A stretch of 64,000 nt of DNA, from NCBI RefSeq assembly GCF_900100535.1, contig NZ_FNDG01000001.1, positions 258,698 to 322,697 on the forward strand, written 5' to 3'. The position numbers and the translations under genes are program-made. How positions within the stretch are numbered: position 1 is the stretch's first letter; each line of letters opens with the position of its first letter. Positions 19,372 through 28,638 of the stretch are shown in pieces. This DNA is from Phytopseudomonas flavescens (GTDB lineage: Bacteria > Pseudomonadota > Gammaproteobacteria > Pseudomonadales > Pseudomonadaceae). The notes under the pieces were generated by a model. The model was not told where the DNA came from. It did no database searches and saw only the letters and a program-made list of their open reading frames with translations.

Positions 19372-20322
19372 TTAGGGCGCATAGACACGCTGCAGCAGCG
19401 CATCGTGCTCGGTGGGTGCATGCATGCGCATTCCCGGAAGCATGTGCCGCGCCTCGTCCGCCAGGCTCGCCACCAGGGCTTGAGCCACTTCGGAGAGTGG
19501 GCTGGCGTAAGGGGAAATCAGACCGAAGAAGAACGGAATATCCAGTGCGATAGGGCGCACCGCCACGCCCTGCAGCGCAACGCCATAGGCCGTCACCGGA
19601 TCGGCCAGCGCCACACCGAGCCCCACGCGGGCCATCTGCATGGCGTTCAACGAGGTATTGGTTTCGAGGATCTGCCGCGGCTCGAGTTGCTGCTCGGCGA
19701 AAGCATGGTTGATGCGCCGGCGGAACCGGTAGGGGTTGGCGATGCTGATCAGCACCTGCTCGGCCAGTTGCGTCAGGCTCAGGCTTTGCTCGGCAGCCAG
19801 CGGCGAATCACTGGCCAGAACCGCGACGCAGGGCGCCTCGCCAATCCAGTGCACGGTCAGGCCACGGTGCTCCAGCGGCAGGCTTACCAGGCCCAGGTCC
19901 ACGGTATTGGCCAGCACTGCCTCGATCGCCTTCTCCGGTGCCAGGCTCTGCAACTGCAACTGTTGCGGCCGCAGCCCTTCCGGCAGGCGCGCCAACGCAG
20001 CCGGCAACAGCCCCGTGGCCAGTGCCGAGGTCGCCACCAGACGCAGGTGGTGATTGTCTTGCTGACTGATCGCCACCGCGCGCTGCTTGACGTTGCGCAC
20101 CCCGCTCAGGGCACTCTCGACTTCGGCATACAGGCTGAAGGCGCGGTGGGTCGGCGTGACCTTGGGCCCGCTGCGCTCGAACAGCGGGAAGCCCAGTTCC
20201 TGCTCCAGTTCCTGAATCGAGCGGGTGACCGCCGGCTGCGAGCGCCCCAGCATCTGCCCTGCCCCGGTCACGCTACCGGCAGACATCACCGCAGCGAATG
20301 CCTCGAGTTGTCGTAAATCCAT
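19372..20322 (-). CDS. LysR family transcriptional regulator
   Basis: 316 residues. N-terminal winged helix (MDLRQLEAFAAVMSAGSVTGAGQMLGRSQPAVTRSIQELEQELGFPLFER) and a two-lobed effector domain from about residue 90. It is on the same strand as the TonB/ABC operon and 359 bases upstream of it, so it is the obvious candidate regulator, although LysR genes are more often divergent from their target. Its PFFFGLISPYASPLS segment and sequence resemble regulators of opine or amino-acid uptake operons, a weak hint only. Confidence 0.85.
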   Translation of the reverse strand: MDLRQLEAFAAVMSAGSVTGAGQMLGRSQPAVTRSIQELEQELGFPLFERSGPKVTPTHRAFSLYAEVESALSGVRNVKQRAVAISQQDNHHLRLVATSALATGLLPAALARLPEGLRPQQLQLQSLAPEKAIEAVLANTVDLGLVSLPLEHRGLTVHWIGEAPCVAVLASDSPLAAEQSLSLTQLAEQVLISIANPYRFRRRINHAFAEQQLEPRQILETNTSLNAMQMARVGLGVALADPVTAYGVALQGVAVRPIALDIPFFFGLISPYASPLSEVAQALVASLADEARHMLPGMRMHAPTEHDALLQRVYAP

Positions 20323-20656
20323 TCATCCGTTCCTGATCGATACAGGGCGCCAGCAACGCCCGGCCGATTCCGGACGCCAGCCTGCCAGCCAGTGTCCGCG
20401 CCGCCGTGCTGGGTTCGCCAAGCCCGCAAGGATACGCTCAGCGATGGCACGATGGGCAGTGCCACGGGCCAACGCCGCGACCATGCCGGCCGGCCACGGC
20501 AGTCACCCGCGCCGGGCGACTTCACGGCTGGCGTCGCTCTCCACGCAGAACGCCTTGCCAATGGCAGCAAGTTTTCTTCAAGTTCTGATGAACTCGGCAG
20601 ATGAACTGCTTAACTCATATTGACCTGCACTACACCTATCAAACCTGGAGCCTGTC
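20323..20656. other. Divergent intergenic region LysR / chemoreceptor
   Basis: 334 bases between the divergent LysR and chemoreceptor genes. It must hold both promoters. Short frames on both strands have no ribosome site. The last 70 bases before 20657 are relatively AT-rich, consistent with the chemoreceptor promoter. No repeats or hairpins of note. Confidence 0.4.
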
Positions 20657-22285
20657 ATGAACCTGCGTTCAATGCGTATTGCCCCTCGCGCCGTTCTCTG
20701 CTTCAGCATCATCACGCTGTTCGTGCTCCTGGTCAGTAGCTTCGGCTTCATACAGATCAAGGCGCTCAGGGCCACCGAGCAGAGCATGGAAAGCGACTGG
20801 CTGCCCAGCATCCAGACTTCCGATGCGATCCAGATCGCCCTGCTGCACACCCGGCTGGAGAGCATACGCCTGCTGACCACCACCGATCCGGCGGCGATCA
20901 AGGAAACGCTCTCGCAGATGCAGCAGTACCGCGACGTCATGAACGAACGTACCGAGTTCTACCGCACCCACCTGCTGTCCGACGCGCTGGAGCGCGCCAG
21001 CTTCGAGGAAGCGGCCGGGCTGATGAAGAGCTACCTGGACGGGCTCGAGAACCTCATGTCACTGAGCCAGAGCAACCGTGATCAGGCGGTGGCATTCGCC
21101 GATGGCGACCAGCGCATGCGTGCCCAGGCCTACCAGGACAAGCTGACCGCCCTGCGCGAGCACAACGCCAATGGCGTGCTCAGTGCCGGCAACGAGGCGA
21201 GCAGCATCTACGAGCACAGCCTGATGGTCATGCTGGTCATCGTGGTGATTTCGCTGTGCTCGACCATCCTCCTGGCCTGGCGCCTGACCCGCAGCATCGT
21301 GCAGCCCATCGGCGAATCCCTGCGCCTGGCCAGCAGCATCGCCGAGGGCAACCTGACCAACAGCATCTCCATCACCGGCAAGGACGAGAACACCGACCTG
21401 GCCACGGCACTCAGCCAGATGCAAGGCAACCTGCGCCATACCATCCAGGAGATCGCCGGCTCCTCGGCCCAGCTCAGCGCCGCGGCGGTGCAGATGACCG
21501 CCGTGACCGATGCCTCCAGCCGTACCCTGCAGCAGCAGAACAACGAGATCGACCAGGCTGCCACTGCGGTCAACCAGATGAGCGCAGCCGTGGAGGAAGT
21601 GGCCCGCAACGCCACCTCCACCTCGGAGTCGGCCCGTCAGTCCAGCGTGGCCGCCAACTCCGGCAACCAGAAGGTCAGCGAGACCCTCAGCGCCATGCAA
21701 CGTCTCACCACCCAGGTGGGCACCACCTCGGAGCAGGTACAGGGACTCGCCGCCCAGGCCCAGGATATCGCCAAGGTGCTCGGCGTGATCGGCGCCATCG
21801 CTGAACAGACCAACCTGCTGGCCCTCAACGCGGCCATCGAGGCTGCCCGGGCGGGTGAGCAGGGTCGCGGGTTCGCCGTGGTGGCCGACGAGGTTCGCGC
21901 CCTGGCCCACCGCACCCAGTCCTCCACCCAGGAGATCGAAAAGATGATCAGCGCCATCCAGTCCGGTACTGCCGGCGCGGTGGGCGCGATGCAAGCCAGC
22001 AACGTGCAGGCCAACGAGACCTACCAGTTGGCTCAGGCCGCCGGCCAGGCGCTCAAGGACATCATGGCCGCCGTCACACTGATCGAGGAACGCAACACGC
22101 AGATCGCCACTGCCTCGGAAGAGCAGGCCTACGTGGCCCGCGAGGTAGATCGTAACCTCACCAGCATCCGCGACCTCTCGGTACAGAGTGGCGAGGGCAC
22201 CGAACAGACGCTTCAGGCCAGCAACGAGCTGGCGCGCCTGTCGGTCGGGCTCGAACAAACGGTACACCGCTTCAAGCTGGTCTAG
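20657..22285 (+). CDS. Methyl-accepting chemotaxis protein
   Basis: 542 residues, GGAG six bases before the ATG. Membrane segment 1 at about 12-32, a periplasmic four-helix-bundle ligand domain (about 33-188), membrane segment 2 at about 190-210, a HAMP domain (about 211-263) and the long coiled-coil signalling domain with the invariant tip [19 protein letters not shown] near residue 380. The ligand domain contains [28 protein letters not shown], typical of the 4HB_MCP class that senses amino acids or organic acids. Neighbouring dctA (dicarboxylates) is convergent; a functional link is speculative. Confidence 0.93.
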   Translation: MNLRSMRIAPRAVLCFSIITLFVLLVSSFGFIQIKALRATEQSMESDWLPSIQTSDAIQIALLHTRLESIRLLTTTDPAAIKETLSQMQQYRDVMNERTEFYRTHLLSDALERASFEEAAGLMKSYLDGLENLMSLSQSNRDQAVAFADGDQRMRAQAYQDKLTALREHNANGVLSAGNEASSIYEHSLMVMLVIVVISLCSTILLAWRLTRSIVQPIGESLRLASSIAEGNLTNSISITGKDENTDLATALSQMQGNLRHTIQEIAGSSAQLSAAAVQMTAVTDASSRTLQQQNNEIDQAATAVNQMSAAVEEVARNATSTSESARQSSVAANSGNQKVSETLSAMQRLTTQVGTTSEQVQGLAAQAQDIAKVLGVIGAIAEQTNLLALNAAIEAARAGEQGRGFAVVADEVRALAHRTQSSTQEIEKMISAIQSGTAGAVGAMQASNVQANETYQLAQAAGQALKDIMAAVTLIEERNTQIATASEEQAYVAREVDRNLTSIRDLSVQSGEGTEQTLQASNELARLSVGLEQTVHRFKLV

Positions 22286-22836
22286 GCTCTGTCGACGTTT
22301 CAGCACGGCCGCGCCCGGCGCCCCACCGGTCGCGGCACAGTCGGCGGCCGGCTCATACACGCCATCGTCGCGGGAGCAGGGATTTTTGGTGGCCGCCATC
22401 CCGCCCGTGGGGCCGTGAGATTGCCGATAGCTCCCCCCGCTCCCCCCCTGAAATCCGTTCGCACAGCGCAACGTTCTGGCCCTGCAGGCAGACCAGCAGC
22501 ATGAGCGGCCTCTTCCCAGCCCCCTGCACCCCGGCCCACTGCGGCTACGGCTGATCGACATCGGCCGTCCCGGCAGCGTCCGGCCATAAAGCGCCACACG
22601 AGGTATCCAGGCGATACGCCGGGTCGCAGAGCAAAGTGGCCCATGCGCACGCCCTGGGGTCGGCAACCTCTCGCCAGGCAGCTTGCCGGTGCGCAAAACC
22701 TTGCAGGTCGAGTGGCGACAGTCGTTTTCCTGACCGCTTCGGGCCGGCTTCTCGCGCCGCCGGTTGATGCGCGTGGTGGCTAGCGACATGTTCACGGAAA
22801 CCCGCCCAGCGCGGTCGCACGCTTTTCGCCACCCAT
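22286..22836. other. 551-base intergenic stretch
   Basis: No gene supported. Just after the chemoreceptor stop lies AGGCTCTGTCGACGTTTCAG, which closely matches GGGGCTGTTGACGTTTCGG at 49575-49593, so it may be a dispersed repeat end. The rest is GC-rich with only short frames lacking ribosome sites. Confidence 0.4.
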
Positions 22837-22862
22837 GAAAAAGCCCGCCACGAGGGCGGGCC
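22837..22862 (-). terminator. Rho-independent terminator of dctA
   Basis: On the minus strand GCCCGCC pairs with GGCGGGC (arms 22855-22861 and 22843-22849, 5-base loop) and is followed by TTTTT. It lies about 45 bases after the dctA stop. Confidence 0.8.
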
Positions 22863-22866
22863 AGAT

Positions 22867-22890
22867 GACCTTCCCCTAGCCGGGAAGGTC
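22867..22890 (-). terminator. Second hairpin after dctA
   Basis: GACCTTCCC (22867-22875) pairs perfectly with GGGAAGGTC (22882-22890), 6-base loop, between the dctA stop and the T-tailed terminator. No T tract of its own; probably protects or stabilises the 3' end. Confidence 0.5.
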
Positions 22891-22904
22891 GACGACAGCT
22901 GCGA

Positions 22905-24233
22905 TCAGGAAGCCTTGCCAGCGGGGTCGCCAGGCAGGCTCACAATGTCCGGACGACCACCGGAAGCCAGCTCGCGCTGCAGGGTGTCTTCGTCCAGCTC
23001 CTTGCACCACTTGGCGACCACGATGGTGGCCACGCCGTTGCCGATCAGGTTGGTCAGGGCGCGGGCTTCGGACATGAAGCGGTCGATACCCAGGATCAGC
23101 GCCAGGCCGGCGACCGGCAGGTGACCGACGGCCGACAGCGTGGCGGCGAGGACGATGAAGCCGCTGCCGGTAACGCCCGCGGCACCTTTGGAAGCGACCA
23201 GCAACACCAGCAGCAGGGTGATCTGGTGGGTGATGTCCATCGGCGTATCGGTGGCCTGGGCGATGAATACCGCTGCCATGGTCAGGTAGATCGAGGTGCC
23301 GTCAAGGTTGAAGGAGTAACCGGTAGGGATCACCAGGCCGACGACCGACTTGTTGGCGCCGAGCCTTTCCATCTTGGTCAGCATGCGCGGCAGGGCCGAC
23401 TCGGACGACGAGGTGCCGAGCACGATCATCAGTTCTTCACGGATGTAGCGGATCAGGCGCAGTACGCTGAAACCGTGGGCACGGGCGATGCTGCCGAGCA
23501 CCACGAGCACGAAGAACACGCAGGTGATGTAGAAGCAGATCATCAGCTGGCCGAGCTGCACCAACGAGCCGACACCGTACTGACCGATGGTGAAGGCCAT
23601 GGCACCGAAGGCACCGATGGGCGCGAGCTTCATGATCATGTTGATGATGCCGAACATCACGTGGGCGATGCGATCGATGAACTCGAGCACCGGACGACCG
23701 AACTCGCCCATGCGCTGCAGGGCGAAGGCGAAGATCACCGAGAAGAACAGCACCTGGAGGATGTCACCGTTGGCGAAAGCGCCGACCACGGTTGCCGGGA
23801 TCACGTTGAGCAGGAAGCCGATGGTGCTCTGCGCTTCGCCCGCCTGGGCATAGGCCGCGATCTTGCTGGCATCCAGGGTGTTCGGATCGACGTGCATGCC
23901 GACGCCCGGCTGCACCACGTTGACCACGACCAGGCCGATGATCAGCGCGATGGTGGATACGATCTCGAAATACAGCAGCGCATAGCCACCGGTCTTGCCG
24001 ACGGCCTTCATGTCCTGCATACCGGCGATGCCGCTGACCACGGTACAGAAGATGATGGGGGCGATGACCATCTTGATCAGCTTGACGAAACCATCGCCGA
24101 GCGGTTTGAGGGCAACACCGGTTTCCGGGTAGAAGTGACCGAGGAGGATGCCCACGGTGATGGCGAACAGCACCTGGACATAGAGCATTTTGTAGAACGG
24201 TTGACGGACAACGTCGTTCGTTGTGGCAGTCAT
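22905..24233 (-). CDS. dctA: C4-dicarboxylate:cation symporter DctA
   Basis: 442 residues, GAGGA seven bases before the ATG. N-terminal [26 protein letters not shown] and the conserved motifs of the DAACS family are present: [12 protein letters not shown] (serine-rich re-entrant loop), [21 protein letters not shown], and the [21 protein letters not shown] and [17 protein letters not shown] segments. Imports succinate, fumarate and malate. The upstream region carries a good sigma-54 site, matching the known DctB/DctD-RpoN control in pseudomonads; dctBD are not adjacent here. Flanked downstream by tandem hairpins. Confidence 0.95.
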   Translation of the reverse strand: MTATTNDVVRQPFYKMLYVQVLFAITVGILLGHFYPETGVALKPLGDGFVKLIKMVIAPIIFCTVVSGIAGMQDMKAVGKTGGYALLYFEIVSTIALIIGLVVVNVVQPGVGMHVDPNTLDASKIAAYAQAGEAQSTIGFLLNVIPATVVGAFANGDILQVLFFSVIFAFALQRMGEFGRPVLEFIDRIAHVMFGIINMIMKLAPIGAFGAMAFTIGQYGVGSLVQLGQLMICFYITCVFFVLVVLGSIARAHGFSVLRLIRYIREELMIVLGTSSSESALPRMLTKMERLGANKSVVGLVIPTGYSFNLDGTSIYLTMAAVFIAQATDTPMDITHQITLLLVLLVASKGAAGVTGSGFIVLAATLSAVGHLPVAGLALILGIDRFMSEARALTNLIGNGVATIVVAKWCKELDEDTLQRELASGGRPDIVSLPGDPAGKAS

Positions 24234-24360
24234 GGTGAATCCTCATGGGCGCGGCAATGACATCCAGCGACGTCCGCACCACCTTTCTTGTTTAGGCGCC
24301 AACCCTCCTGACCTGGAGGGATTTGTTATAGGCGCGCTCAGCGCGGCCTTGCTGCACAAG

Positions 24361-24378
24361 AAGCAATTCCCATGCCAG
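24361..24378 (-). promoter_or_regulatory. Sigma-54 (-24/-12) promoter of dctA
   Basis: On the minus strand TGGCATGGGAATTGCTT (24377 down to 24361) matches TGGCAC-N5-TTGC with the required GG-N10-GC spacing. It lies about 130 bases upstream of dctA and points at it. Confidence 0.8.
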
Positions 24379-24516
24379 AAAGCCTAAAGTCAGGATAAGC
24401 CTTTGATTGCAGAGCTATTGCCCGCGAATGCAAGGGGAGCAAAACCGGCCATTGGCGGTTTTCCGCACGGCTGCCCGCCCGGCGTGGCGGATTCCCCCCT
24501 ACGCCGAATCGGCCAC

Positions 24517-25887
24517 TCAGAGGCGAACGCGGAATGCCGCTCCGCCCAGCTCCGATTCGTCGAGGAACAGCTCGCCCTCGTAGCTCTCGATGATGTCCTT
24601 GACCACCGCGGTGCCAATGCCCTGCCCGGCGTGCTGGCCATCGAGGCGCTCACCGCGGCGCAGAATGCGCTCGCGCTGATCGACCGGCACGCCAGGACCG
24701 TCGTCTTCGACACAGAGCAGGCAGGCGCCCGCCTGAAGGCTGGCGGTGATGCGCACCCGTCCCAGGCACAGGCGGTAGGCGTTTTCCAGCAGGTTGCCGA
24801 GCAATTCGAGCAGCGCCGCGCGCTCCATGGGGATTTCCAGCCAGGGTTCGAACTGTCGCAGCACGGTGACCTGCTTGTCGCGGTAGACCTTGTCGAGCGC
24901 CTCGCAGAGGTTGTCCACCACCCCCGCCAGGGCCACCCGGTGACGCACCAGGCCGCTCTTGCGCAGGCTGGCACGCTGCAACTGATAACCGATCTGTTGG
25001 CTCATGCGCTCGATCTGCCCCTGCAGGATGCGCGATTGCTCGCGATTCTGCGGCTGCGCGGCAATCACCTCGGCCGCCCCCTGCAGCACCGACAACGGGG
25101 TCTTCAGGCTGTGCGCCAGGTCGTCCAGGGAATGGCGGTAGCGCTCGCGCTGCTGCCGCTCGCTATCGAGCAAACGGTTCAGCGAGCCGGTCAGGCGCAG
25201 CAGTTCCCGGGGATGGTCATCGCTGAGCCGTTCGCGCGTGCCGCCCTCCACTTCATCGAGTTCGGCACGCAGGCCGCGCAGGCTGCGAAAGCCCCAGGTC
25301 AGGCCGAACCACAGCAGGCTCAGCAGCAGCAACAGGGCGCCACCGAGCCACAGGTAGAGCTGCGTCATGAAATCGTTGTAGAGGGCCTGGGTGTCGCTGG
25401 CGGGCTGCATGGTGACGATGCTGAAGGCCGCGCTCTCGCCACGCAGCAGTTTGATTTCCACGTCGTAGATGTAGAACTCGCGGCCCTGCCGGTCGGTGAC
25501 ACGCAACAACTCGTCACCGCGGCCGTCGTAATGCGGCATGTAGGACACGGAGATATCCCGTGCCGAGCGCGACTGCCAGACCAGATGCCCGTTACGGTCA
25601 TAGATGAAGCCCAGCAACTGAGCATCGGGAATGTCGAATTCCTCGTCCGGTAGCTTGTCTGGCATCTTCAGCTTGCCGTCATCGGTGCGCGCCGCAGAAA
25701 TCAGCGCCCCCGCATCGGCGGCCAGGCGTTTCTCGACCGAGGTTTCCAGAGCGATCAGGAAGGCACCGCGCAGGGCTGGCAGCAGCGCCAGCATGAACAG
25801 CACCGCCAATACCGTGCTGGCGAACATCAGGCGCAGGCGCAGGGAAGAAACCCAGCGGCCTCGCAAGCGTCTCCAGCCTGGCGTCAC
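24517..25887 (-). CDS. phoQ: Sensor histidine kinase PhoQ
   Basis: 456 residues. Membrane segments at about 20-42 and 176-199 enclose a periplasmic sensor domain with an acidic stretch (DDGKLKMPDKLPDEEFDIPD), as in Mg2+ and cationic-peptide sensing PhoQ. A HAMP-like linker is followed by the phosphoacceptor H259 in DDLAHSLKTPLSVLQG and the ATPase boxes (LLGNLLENAYRL; CVEDDGPGVP; GQGIGTAVVKDI). It overlaps phoP by ATGA. The oprH-phoP-phoQ order is the P. aeruginosa one, which makes the assignment secure. Confidence 0.93.
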   Translation of the reverse strand: MTPGWRRLRGRWVSSLRLRLMFASTVLAVLFMLALLPALRGAFLIALETSVEKRLAADAGALISAARTDDGKLKMPDKLPDEEFDIPDAQLLGFIYDRNGHLVWQSRSARDISVSYMPHYDGRGDELLRVTDRQGREFYIYDVEIKLLRGESAAFSIVTMQPASDTQALYNDFMTQLYLWLGGALLLLLSLLWFGLTWGFRSLRGLRAELDEVEGGTRERLSDDHPRELLRLTGSLNRLLDSERQQRERYRHSLDDLAHSLKTPLSVLQGAAEVIAAQPQNREQSRILQGQIERMSQQIGYQLQRASLRKSGLVRHRVALAGVVDNLCEALDKVYRDKQVTVLRQFEPWLEIPMERAALLELLGNLLENAYRLCLGRVRITASLQAGACLLCVEDDGPGVPVDQRERILRRGERLDGQHAGQGIGTAVVKDIIESYEGELFLDESELGGAAFRVRL

Positions 25888-26561
25888 CGGCAGCGCTCGG
25901 TGAACAGGTAGCCCTGGCCACGCACCGTTTCGATGGGCCTGAAGCCGTTGCTGCTTTCCAGCTTGCGGCGCAGGCGGCCGACCAGCACTTCGATCACGTT
26001 GGGGTCGCGTGCTTCGTCATCGGGATACAGTTGCTCGATCAGGCGTTCCTTGGGCACCACCTGCTGATGGTGGCGCATCAGGTATTCGAGAATGCGGTAT
26101 TCGTAGGCGGTCAGGCCCATGCCGGCACCGTCGATCGATGCCTGCTTGCGGTTCATGTCGAGCAGCAATGGGCCGGCCTCGATGGTCGACTGGATGAACC
26201 CGGAAGAACGGCGCAGCAGCGCGTTGAGGCGCGCTTCCAGCTCTTCGAACTGGAACGGCTTGACCACGTAGTCATCGGCCCCCGAGGCCAAGCCCTCGAC
26301 CTTATCCTGCCAGTTGCCACGGGCAGTGAGGATGAGAATGGGAAAGGTCTTGTCGCGGCTGCGCAGCTGGCGAATCAGATCCAGACCGCTGATACCCGGC
26401 AGGCCGAGATCGACCACGGCCAGATCATGGTGGTACTCGTCGACGCGATACAACGCCTCTTCGGCGTTGGCGACGGCGTCCACCACGTGGCCCTGCTCGC
26501 CAAGTCGGGTATACAGATGATGACGCAGCAGCGCCTCATCCTCCACGACCAGCAATTTCAT
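25884..26561 (-). CDS. phoP: Response regulator PhoP
   Basis: 225 residues from ATG 26561, the start of the receiver domain (MKLLVVEDEALLRHHL); an upstream in-frame start is less likely. D51 in LAVVDLGLPG is the phosphoacceptor, K in YVVKPF the conserved lysine. The C-terminal OmpR-type winged helix (LTAYEYRILEYLMRHHQQVVPKERLIEQLY; VLVGRLRRKLE) binds DNA. Transcribed with oprH upstream and phoQ downstream; the four direct repeats before oprH are its likely target, giving autoregulation. Confidence 0.95.
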   Translation of the reverse strand: MKLLVVEDEALLRHHLYTRLGEQGHVVDAVANAEEALYRVDEYHHDLAVVDLGLPGISGLDLIRQLRSRDKTFPILILTARGNWQDKVEGLASGADDYVVKPFQFEELEARLNALLRRSSGFIQSTIEAGPLLLDMNRKQASIDGAGMGLTAYEYRILEYLMRHHQQVVPKERLIEQLYPDDEARDPNVIEVLVGRLRRKLESSNGFRPIETVRGQGYLFTERCR

Positions 26562-26588
26562 CGTTGCATGCCCTCCAACATAAGCGCA

Positions 26589-26680
26589 AAGCCGCAAGCC
26601 TCAAGCGGCAAGCGGCAAGTCAGAAGCAATGGTGCACGATTTGGCTTCAACCTGCCGCTTCAAGCCTGCTGCGGTGGTTA
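26589..26680. repeat. REP-like AAGCGGC repeats between oprH and phoP
   Basis: GCCGCAAGCCTCAAGCGGCAAGCGGCAAG near 26591-26619 in short units is followed by the inverted CTGCCGCTTCAAGCC near 26651-26665. This is a common Pseudomonas intergenic repeat and could form a stem in the operon transcript between oprH and phoP. Confidence 0.5.
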
Positions 26681-26731
26681 CAGGCCCGTATCGGGCGGCG
26701 GTGCCGCTCGATAGGAACGCGTAGAACCTAA

Positions 26732-27340
26732 TTAGAACTTGTAGTTGGCACCCAGATACCACTGACCGCTGCTATGCAAATCGAGGGAGCCGACCTTGCC
26801 CTGGTCGTGCGGGGCGAACTCGGTGCTGGCGTTGGTACGCAGGTAACGGTAGCCGCCCTCGATCGAGGTGTTCTCATTGACGTCCTGCAGCAGGCCGGCC
26901 TGTAGCCCGGCAGCATACCCGACATTGCTGTCACGGGAGACACCTGGGCTGTTCTGCTCCAGCTTGACCAGGCCCAGGGTACCGCCACCAAACAGCTTGG
27001 TGCCATTGTCGTTCAGTGGCAGGAAGGCGTCGTAGCTGCCGAGCAGGTTCTGCTGGCGCAGCTTGAGGCCGTTGTTGCTGCCGGAGATGTATTCGTAGGT
27101 GGCGTAGTAACGACCCGCCTCGTTCTGCTGGCCGGCACGGATGCCCCAGGTGCTGGTGCTGTTGATCACGCTATCGAAATTCGGGTTGCCCAGGTTGGCG
27201 TTCAGCGCCGAAGACTTCTGGATGTTGTTGCTGGTGTGGCCCCAGGTCAGGCCAGCGAAGTTGCTGTCGGCGTGGGCTGCGGTCGTGGCGCCGAACACCA
27301 GGGAAGTCGCCAGAGCCAGCTTGGTAAGCGTCGTGTTCAT
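26732..27340 (-). CDS. oprH: Outer-membrane protein OprH
   Basis: 202 residues: signal peptide (MNTTLTKLALATSLVFGATTAAHA) then an eight-stranded barrel. NFAGLTWGHTSNNIQKS, STWGIRAGQQNEAGRYYATYE, LRQQNLLGSYDAFLPL and the terminal YLGANYKF are close to P. aeruginosa OprH, which cross-links LPS under low Mg2+. It is the first gene of the oprH-phoP-phoQ operon; 170 bases with REP-like repeats separate it from phoP. Regulation by PhoP through the upstream repeats is expected. Confidence 0.95.
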   Translation of the reverse strand: MNTTLTKLALATSLVFGATTAAHADSNFAGLTWGHTSNNIQKSSALNANLGNPNFDSVINSTSTWGIRAGQQNEAGRYYATYEYISGSNNGLKLRQQNLLGSYDAFLPLNDNGTKLFGGGTLGLVKLEQNSPGVSRDSNVGYAAGLQAGLLQDVNENTSIEGGYRYLRTNASTEFAPHDQGKVGSLDLHSSGQWYLGANYKF

Positions 27341-27414
27341 GGAGATGCCTCTCGAATGGCAGTGGGTTGCGATGGATCGGTTAGGAACTCGGGCACCATC
27401 CTGCCCGGGGTCGA

Positions 27415-27453
27415 CTGAACCGGGCCTGAACCCTCGCTGAACACAGCCTGAAC
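27415..27453 (-). promoter_or_regulatory. Tandem PhoP boxes upstream of oprH
   Basis: Four copies of GTTCAG on the minus strand (27448-27453, 27437-27442, 27426-27431, 27415-27420), each separated by exactly 5 bases (11-bp period) and each preceded by T or G. The (T/G)GTTCA-N5-(T/G)GTTCA layout is that of a PhoP box; here two boxes are stacked, ending 75 bases before oprH. Confidence 0.75.
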
Positions 27454-27638
27454 AACCCGGCGACCGCTACGTTTTCGTCGCCGGCTGCGGAAAACCGCAG
27501 AGGCACTGGGCGATTCGCCGTTATGGCGGTGAGGCCAGGGTCCAGCGCTGCGCACGCACCGGCCTGAAACGACCGCCGGCCAGCATCGACATCCGGTGCA
27601 CGGAACCCGACTGGCAAGGTGATCGACGGCACGGCAGA

Positions 27639-28361
27639 ATGCCGGCCATGAACGAGCCCCTCACACCGCCCTTCTGCAGTCGCCTGAACGATCAGTGGCC
27701 GTTTTTCCATGCCCTGCCGGAAGCGCTACTGATCAGCACCCACTTCGACCCGGCGCAGCTGGCCGACATCGACTTCCAGCGCAGCGGCGTGCCTCCCGTG
27801 CGTGGCGTCGCCAAACGCCAGGCCGAGCACCTGGCCGGACGCCTTTGCGCCCGCGAGGCCCTGCGCCGGGTGACCGGGATCGCCAGCGTACCGGCCGTGG
27901 GGGCGGATCGCGCGCCGCAGTGGCCCGCCGGGGTCAGTGGCTCGATCACCCACAGCCATGGCTGGGCCGCGGCCATCGTCGCCCCGCGCGGGCGATGGCG
28001 CGGCCTCGGCCTGGACGCCGAGCAACCGTTGAACAGCGCCCGCGCCGAGGGCCTGGCCGCAGAAATCCTCACCGCGCAAGAGTTGCAACGCCTGGCCGGG
28101 CTATCCGATGAACAGCGCGCCCTGCGCATCAGCCTGACCTTCTCGCTCAAGGAAAGCCTGTTCAAGGCCCTTTACCCGTTGGTACTCAAGCACTTCTACT
28201 TCCACGATGCCGAGCTGCTGGCCCTCGATCCCGCCGCCGGCACCGCACGCCTGCGCCTGCTGGTCGACCTGGCTGCCGACTGGCCAGCCGGCAGCCAACT
28301 CGATGGGGTTCATACCCGGGTGGACAGCCATCTGCTCAGCCTGGTGGCGATCGCGGCCTGA
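27639..28361 (+). CDS. pcpS: 4'-phosphopantetheinyl transferase (EntD/PcpS type)
   Basis: 240 residues. Family motifs in order: KRQAEHLAGRLCAREAL, SGSITHSHGWAAAI, RGLGLDAEQP (the Mg2+-binding D-A-E) and LTFSLKESLFKALYPL. It transfers the phosphopantetheine arm of CoA to carrier proteins. In P. aeruginosa a single enzyme of this type, PcpS, serves both fatty-acid and siderophore carriers, and I assign this gene on that basis. An in-frame ATG at 27648 is an alternative start; neither has a clear ribosome site. It is divergent from oprH; about 280 bases without a gene follow. Confidence 0.85.
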   Translation: MPAMNEPLTPPFCSRLNDQWPFFHALPEALLISTHFDPAQLADIDFQRSGVPPVRGVAKRQAEHLAGRLCAREALRRVTGIASVPAVGADRAPQWPAGVSGSITHSHGWAAAIVAPRGRWRGLGLDAEQPLNSARAEGLAAEILTAQELQRLAGLSDEQRALRISLTFSLKESLFKALYPLVLKHFYFHDAELLALDPAAGTARLRLLVDLAADWPAGSQLDGVHTRVDSHLLSLVAIAA

Positions 28362-28638
28362 AGCGTTCAGCTCCGCACCACCGTTCGTAGCCTGTCGCTG
28401 AACGCGGCGCTGCACAGGGTCGATTGCGGGCGCCTGCTCATCGGCATGTTGCCAACCGCCGCTGGGGGGCATCGCTTCGCTCGACACCGGTCTGCCGGAG
28501 CGGCTGGCCTCGCGCGTCGTCGACACGGCCACGGCGCCTGCTCGGCTACCTCGCCCTGCGCGTGCCGCCACCTCTGAAACGTCAACAGGCGCGCGGGCAA
28601 ATCCGATAAACTCGGCGCATTGCCGTCCGGAGTGCCCC

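Noticed and set aside
21059..22795. Long minus-strand frame antisense to the chemoreceptor
   Set aside because: Gly/Leu/His-rich shadow of the strongly biased MCP coding sequence.
22286..22836. Short minus-strand frames in the gap before dctA as genes
   Set aside because: No ribosome sites and no protein-like composition.
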